From: F1-120-MAGs238 sp964484185
Lineage (GTDB): Bacteria; Planctomycetota; Phycisphaerae; Phycisphaerales; UBA1924
NCBI GenBank assembly: GCA_964484185.1
Contig: CAZAEQ010000024.1
Span: 3,353-67,352, forward strand
DNA: 64,000 bases
Direction of reading: 5' to 3'
The stretch's first letter is position 1. Each line of letters begins with the position of its first letter. The notes below the pieces were generated by a model. It did no database searches. It was not told where the DNA came from and saw only the letters and a program-made list of their open reading frames with translations. Made by a program: the position numbers and the translations under genes. This document shows positions 61,314 through 64,000 of the stretch, piece after piece.

Positions 61314-62189
61314 TCAGAGTTTGAAGAAAACAGGATCGGTGATTACGCCGGTGGAACACATGCGCACGTAGAAATCGGCGAACATGATCCATATGAGGCT
61401 TGCCCAGCCCCAGAGCATGTGCTTGCTGTTCAGACAACTGACGCAGTCGTAGACTGGCTTTTTCGCGCCGATCTTTGAATGCTGGTCGGACCTGCCGCCC
61501 ACCAGGTGCCGCAAAGAGTGGCATCCACCAACATACATGATCAGTAGAATCGGTTCGACGAGCATGATGAGCGTGCCCAGGCCCACTCCGAGCGTGCGGC
61601 CGGCGCTTTCATCTCCTGGAACTTTGAAGAACCAGAACTGTTGATAGAGGTCGTACACCTTCACGGCCAGCAGCACGATGATGATGTACATGAAATAGCG
61701 ATGCGAATTCTGAAGCACCAGAGGAAACCAGCGTTCGCCGCGATATTTTGTGCCGCGGAAACCTGGCTCACCGACCGCACAACCGGCCGGATCGGCCCAG
61801 AGACCTTTGTAGTAGTGGCCGCGGAAGCCGTAACAGGTGAAGCGAAAGCCCGCCGGCGCCCAAAGTATCAGAAAGGCTGGGGAGAAATACAGCACTGAAG
61901 GCCACCATTCGGGGTGGCCTGAGAAGAAGGCGTGACCGGAGACCTTGTTAGCGGCGATGGCCTGAGTGGTCTCAAAGAGAAGCGGCGAGAAGAATGGTGA
62001 GAGGTAGCTTTGGCCCTGCGGACCGTGGAAAAAGTAGTCGGTCCCGTGAAAAGCCCCCCAGGTCGCGTAGATAACAAAGAAAATGAGACCAAATGCGATG
62101 CCTGAAGGCTGCAGCCACCACGCATCCTTACGTGTAGTCTCTCCCAACTTCCGAAGCTGCGGGAGAGGCCGGTTTACCGATTCGCTCAT
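61314..62189 (-). CDS. sdhC: Succinate dehydrogenase cytochrome b/membrane anchor subunit
   Basis: 291 residues. About five membrane segments (near 30-50, 95-115, 165-190, 210-240, 265-285). Histidines in or near them, such as GHAFFSGHPEWW, NSHRYFMY and GGCHSLRHLVGG, could serve as heme b ligands. The position directly before sdhA and the sequence layout agree with the anchor of the complex II type with a single fused anchor and longer loops. GGAGATG lies before the ATG. Heme number and quinone site cannot be read here. Confidence 0.88.
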   Translation of the reverse strand: MSESVNRPLPQLRKLGETTRKDAWWLQPSGIAFGLIFFVIYATWGAFHGTDYFFHGPQGQSYLSPFFSPLLFETTQAIAANKVSGHAFFSGHPEWWPSVLYFSPAFLILWAPAGFRFTCYGFRGHYYKGLWADPAGCAVGEPGFRGTKYRGERWFPLVLQNSHRYFMYIIIVLLAVKVYDLYQQFWFFKVPGDESAGRTLGVGLGTLIMLVEPILLIMYVGGCHSLRHLVGGRSDQHSKIGAKKPVYDCVSCLNSKHMLWGWASLIWIMFADFYVRMCSTGVITDPVFFKL

Positions 62190-62455
62190 CTATTCATCTC
62201 CATTGCCCGCTGGACAAGCGAGACTCATACACCACAGGATACCACGAGTGAGCGGCCATCGTCGTCTTTGAGTTTCCAAATCGATCGCGAAACACACTGA
62301 ACAGTTCTTGATCGAGTTCGTGTAGCTCAAGGTTGGGATTCAGCTTCTACGTAAATGTTGGTGAATGCGCAGCGCCAGCGGCTGGACTTTCTCGATACGG
62401 GGAGTAAACTCCGTAGTTGAGACTCAGTCGCATCGACTATTCGAGAGGTCTTTCC

Positions 62456-62638
62456 TTGACCAAAAACACATCGCCAACACCTGAACCAGCAGATTCAAGT
62501 GGCAACCTCGGAGTGAAGTCACGATTGCTCGCCAGGTTTGGAACACGTTTTGGGCTCCTTGCCTTTTTCTTCTTTCTCGCCAAAGGCCTTGCCTGGCTGA
62601 TTGTTCCCACGGCTGTCGCGTGGGCGGCGAGTCGCTAA
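62456..62638 (+). CDS. Small single-span membrane protein
   Basis: 60 residues from TTG 62456, eight bases after GAGAGG. The first 25 residues are polar; one hydrophobic span follows (FGLLAFFFFLAKGLAWLIVP), ending in a short Ala-rich tail. No family is recognised, but small proteins of the type LAxFFFLAKGLAWL-P are frequent near respiratory genes in planctomycetes. It lies divergent from sdhC and 30 bases before the heme oxygenase gene, so it may be in that transcript. Confidence 0.6.
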   Translation: MTKNTSPTPEPADSSGNLGVKSRLLARFGTRFGLLAFFFFLAKGLAWLIVPTAVAWAASR

Positions 62639-62668
62639 TTTCTTCCTTCTTTCTATCCGGAACCACCA

Positions 62669-63373
62669 ATGAGCACATGTCCCTTTGCCGCAATGCCCTC
62701 TAGCGCACAAACTGCCATCTCTACCCTGCTCAAGGAATCCACGGCACAGCAGCACATTGATGCGGAACATCATCCTTTGCAGCAATCGCTGATCAAGGGC
62801 CAGGCAACCCGCGCCCAATACGCCGCGTGGCTGGGACAAATGCTGCACGTTCACACTGCGATCGATACCTCTCTCACCAAAGCCGCGGAGACTTCGGCCG
62901 CAGTCAAGACAGTTTTCCAAGAACACCACCGCCGCCGCGAGCTTGCGCTCGCTGACCTGGCCGCGCTGGGTGTATCGCCCGCGACGATTTCTCCCCAGCC
63001 CGCCACGCTTGCATTCGCCGCGCGCATGGCTCACGTGGCCGCCCTCTCGCCCACCTCCCTGCTGGGCGCGCTTTATGTCATCGAAGGCAGCAGCAACGGC
63101 GGCGTGTACATCGCCAAAGCAGTCGAGCGGGCGCTTGGAATTGAACCAGGATTCGCAACTCGCGCGATTAATCCACACGCGGGGGCCACTCGGGAAAACT
63201 GGGCCGCCTTCAAGACCTCCATCGATTCGCTCACACTTGATGCAACACAGCGGGCGGCCATTGTGGAAATCGCCAGCGAGACATTCAAAGCGTTCACTGC
63301 GATCATGAATGATCTGATGCCTGCCGCTCCGCAGGTTGTTGTTGCGCATGCTCCCGCTGCAGCGCATCACTGA
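62669..63373 (+). CDS. Heme oxygenase-like protein
   Basis: 234 residues. The heme oxygenase fold is indicated by the early His-rich helix (QQHIDAEHHPLQQSL), where one His is the expected heme ligand, and by the distal-helix motif LLGALYVIEGSSNGGVYIAK. It would cleave heme to biliverdin, iron and CO. Length fits the family. The ribosome site is weak (GGAA). The His/Ala-rich C-terminal tail (APAAAHH) is an extension. Confidence 0.87.
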   Translation: MSTCPFAAMPSSAQTAISTLLKESTAQQHIDAEHHPLQQSLIKGQATRAQYAAWLGQMLHVHTAIDTSLTKAAETSAAVKTVFQEHHRRRELALADLAALGVSPATISPQPATLAFAARMAHVAALSPTSLLGALYVIEGSSNGGVYIAKAVERALGIEPGFATRAINPHAGATRENWAAFKTSIDSLTLDATQRAAIVEIASETFKAFTAIMNDLMPAAPQVVVAHAPAAAHH

Positions 63374-63629
63374 ACTGGATCCTCGAGTTGGCTCGCCGAG
63401 CTGGTCCATGGCCGAGCGCCCCAGAACGTACGCGGCTGGCATCACTCACGCCGAATCCTGAGAATTCCTGCAAATAGTTCTTTGCCCTGAAAACAGGCTC
63501 TTTATCCCATTTTCTTTTCACCTGCACTGCAAGATTCTCCAATCTGCCGGTAAGTCTTGTCAGCGAGAGCATGTTGCGACTCGCTTTACAAACTGTTCCG
63601 ATGTTCAACATTGCTTCTGGAGAATTGAC

Positions 63630-64000
63630 ATGCAGACTACACGCTCAATCGTTGCTCTTTCCGCCCTCTCACTGGTTGCTCTGGCAACCTCAGCCGCCAA
63701 TGCCTCGGTGATTCTCGCCGCCGGACAAGCACAAATCATTTCCGCGCCGCCTTCATGTATGCCTGGGGCCTTATCCGGCTTCAACGCCTTCGCACTCGCC
63801 GCCTCGAAATTCTATCCGCGCCGGCCGGAAACAATCGTTACAGTTACCGGCACCAACGGCAAGACCTCGACCGTTGACTTTCTCCGCCAGATTTGGACGC
63901 ACGCCGGCAAACGCGCCGCCAGCCTCGGCACGCTGGGCGCGATTGGCCCTGGCGGCGTGATCGATCTAGGCCCAACCACCCCTGATCCGGTTGCAACCCC
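63630..64000 (+). CDS. murE: Signal peptide fused in frame to a MurE-type ligase core, 3' partial
   Basis: ATG 63630 follows GGAG. The first 25 residues (MQTTRSIVALSALSLVALAT, SAANA) form a signal peptide, followed by SVILAAGQAQIISAPPS, typical of secreted planctomycete proteins. From about residue 52 the same frame reads FALAASKFYPRRPETIVTVT and GTNGKTSTVDFLRQIW, the ATP-binding core of MurE (UDP-MurNAc-tripeptide synthetase), then SLGTLGAIGPGG and TTPDPVAT. MurE is cytosolic and normally has about 100 residues (the UDP-binding domain) ahead of this point, absent here. So the frame joins two unrelated genes. It runs off the window end. Either a real rearrangement or an assembly chimera lies near 63740-63790. 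Confidence 0.75.
   Translation, partial: MQTTRSIVALSALSLVALATSAANASVILAAGQAQIISAPPSCMPGALSGFNAFALAASKFYPRRPETIVTVTGTNGKTSTVDFLRQIWTHAGKRAASLGTLGAIGPGGVIDLGPTTPDPVAT

Overview
The window looks like chromosomal DNA of a planctomycete, most likely class Phycisphaerae. The grounds are many secreted proteins ending in a two-repeat, dockerin-like calcium-binding domain with a terminal Gly-Cys, prepilin-type proteins with an H-x9-DG tail, a ThuA/DUF1080 protein, and moderate GC content. Taxonomy is inferred from gene content only.

Layout. (a) 1-1750: partial YggX-type gene, tRNA-Glu(CTC) and a Tat-exported metallophosphoesterase. (b) 1789-31546: sixteen secreted dockerin proteins, all on the minus strand, interrupted only by a histidine kinase/LuxR-type regulator pair (14337-15935) and a second, receiver-only regulator (9576-10118). 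(c) 31799-33379: a solitary atpA. (d) 33692-38350: four more dockerin genes, three plus and one minus. (e) 39035-49118: housekeeping and metabolic genes: hutU with a one-base frameshift, a zinc-ribbon membrane protein, rpsP, trmD, rplS, an MDR oxidoreductase, ThuA-DUF1080, a prepilin-like protein, an rRNA-methylase-like gene and a DUF1428 gene. (f) 49276-53201: a PstS-like dockerin protein and a second prepilin-like protein. (g) 53425-63373: beta-helix protein, cupin, corA, DUF1697, DUF3300, the sdhCAB operon, a small membrane protein and heme oxygenase. (h) 63630-end: an open frame in which a signal peptide runs in frame into a MurE core.

The main system is the set of 21 dockerin proteins. 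Their N-terminal parts differ widely: HAF repeats, Ig-like domains, InlB-type repeats, phage tail-collar domains, a 13-repeat propeller-like protein, a beta-helix, a PstS-like fold and a single-heme motif. The C-terminal module has fixed geometry: C-x-x, a 21-residue EF-hand repeat, a 6-residue linker, a second 21-residue repeat, then x-G-C. It is 54 residues in 20 of 21 proteins; the exception lacks exactly one 27-residue period. A Cys starts and a Cys ends every copy, suggesting a disulfide clasp or a C-terminal Cys used for attachment. No cohesin-like partner is visible here. The embedded two-component genes and a DNA motif shared upstream of two dockerin genes suggest regulated expression of surface or extracellular proteins.

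Other points of interest are a promoter and structured leader upstream of hutU, interspersed repeats flanking trmD, and the MurE chimera at the right edge. No CRISPR array, insertion sequence or rRNA gene was seen.
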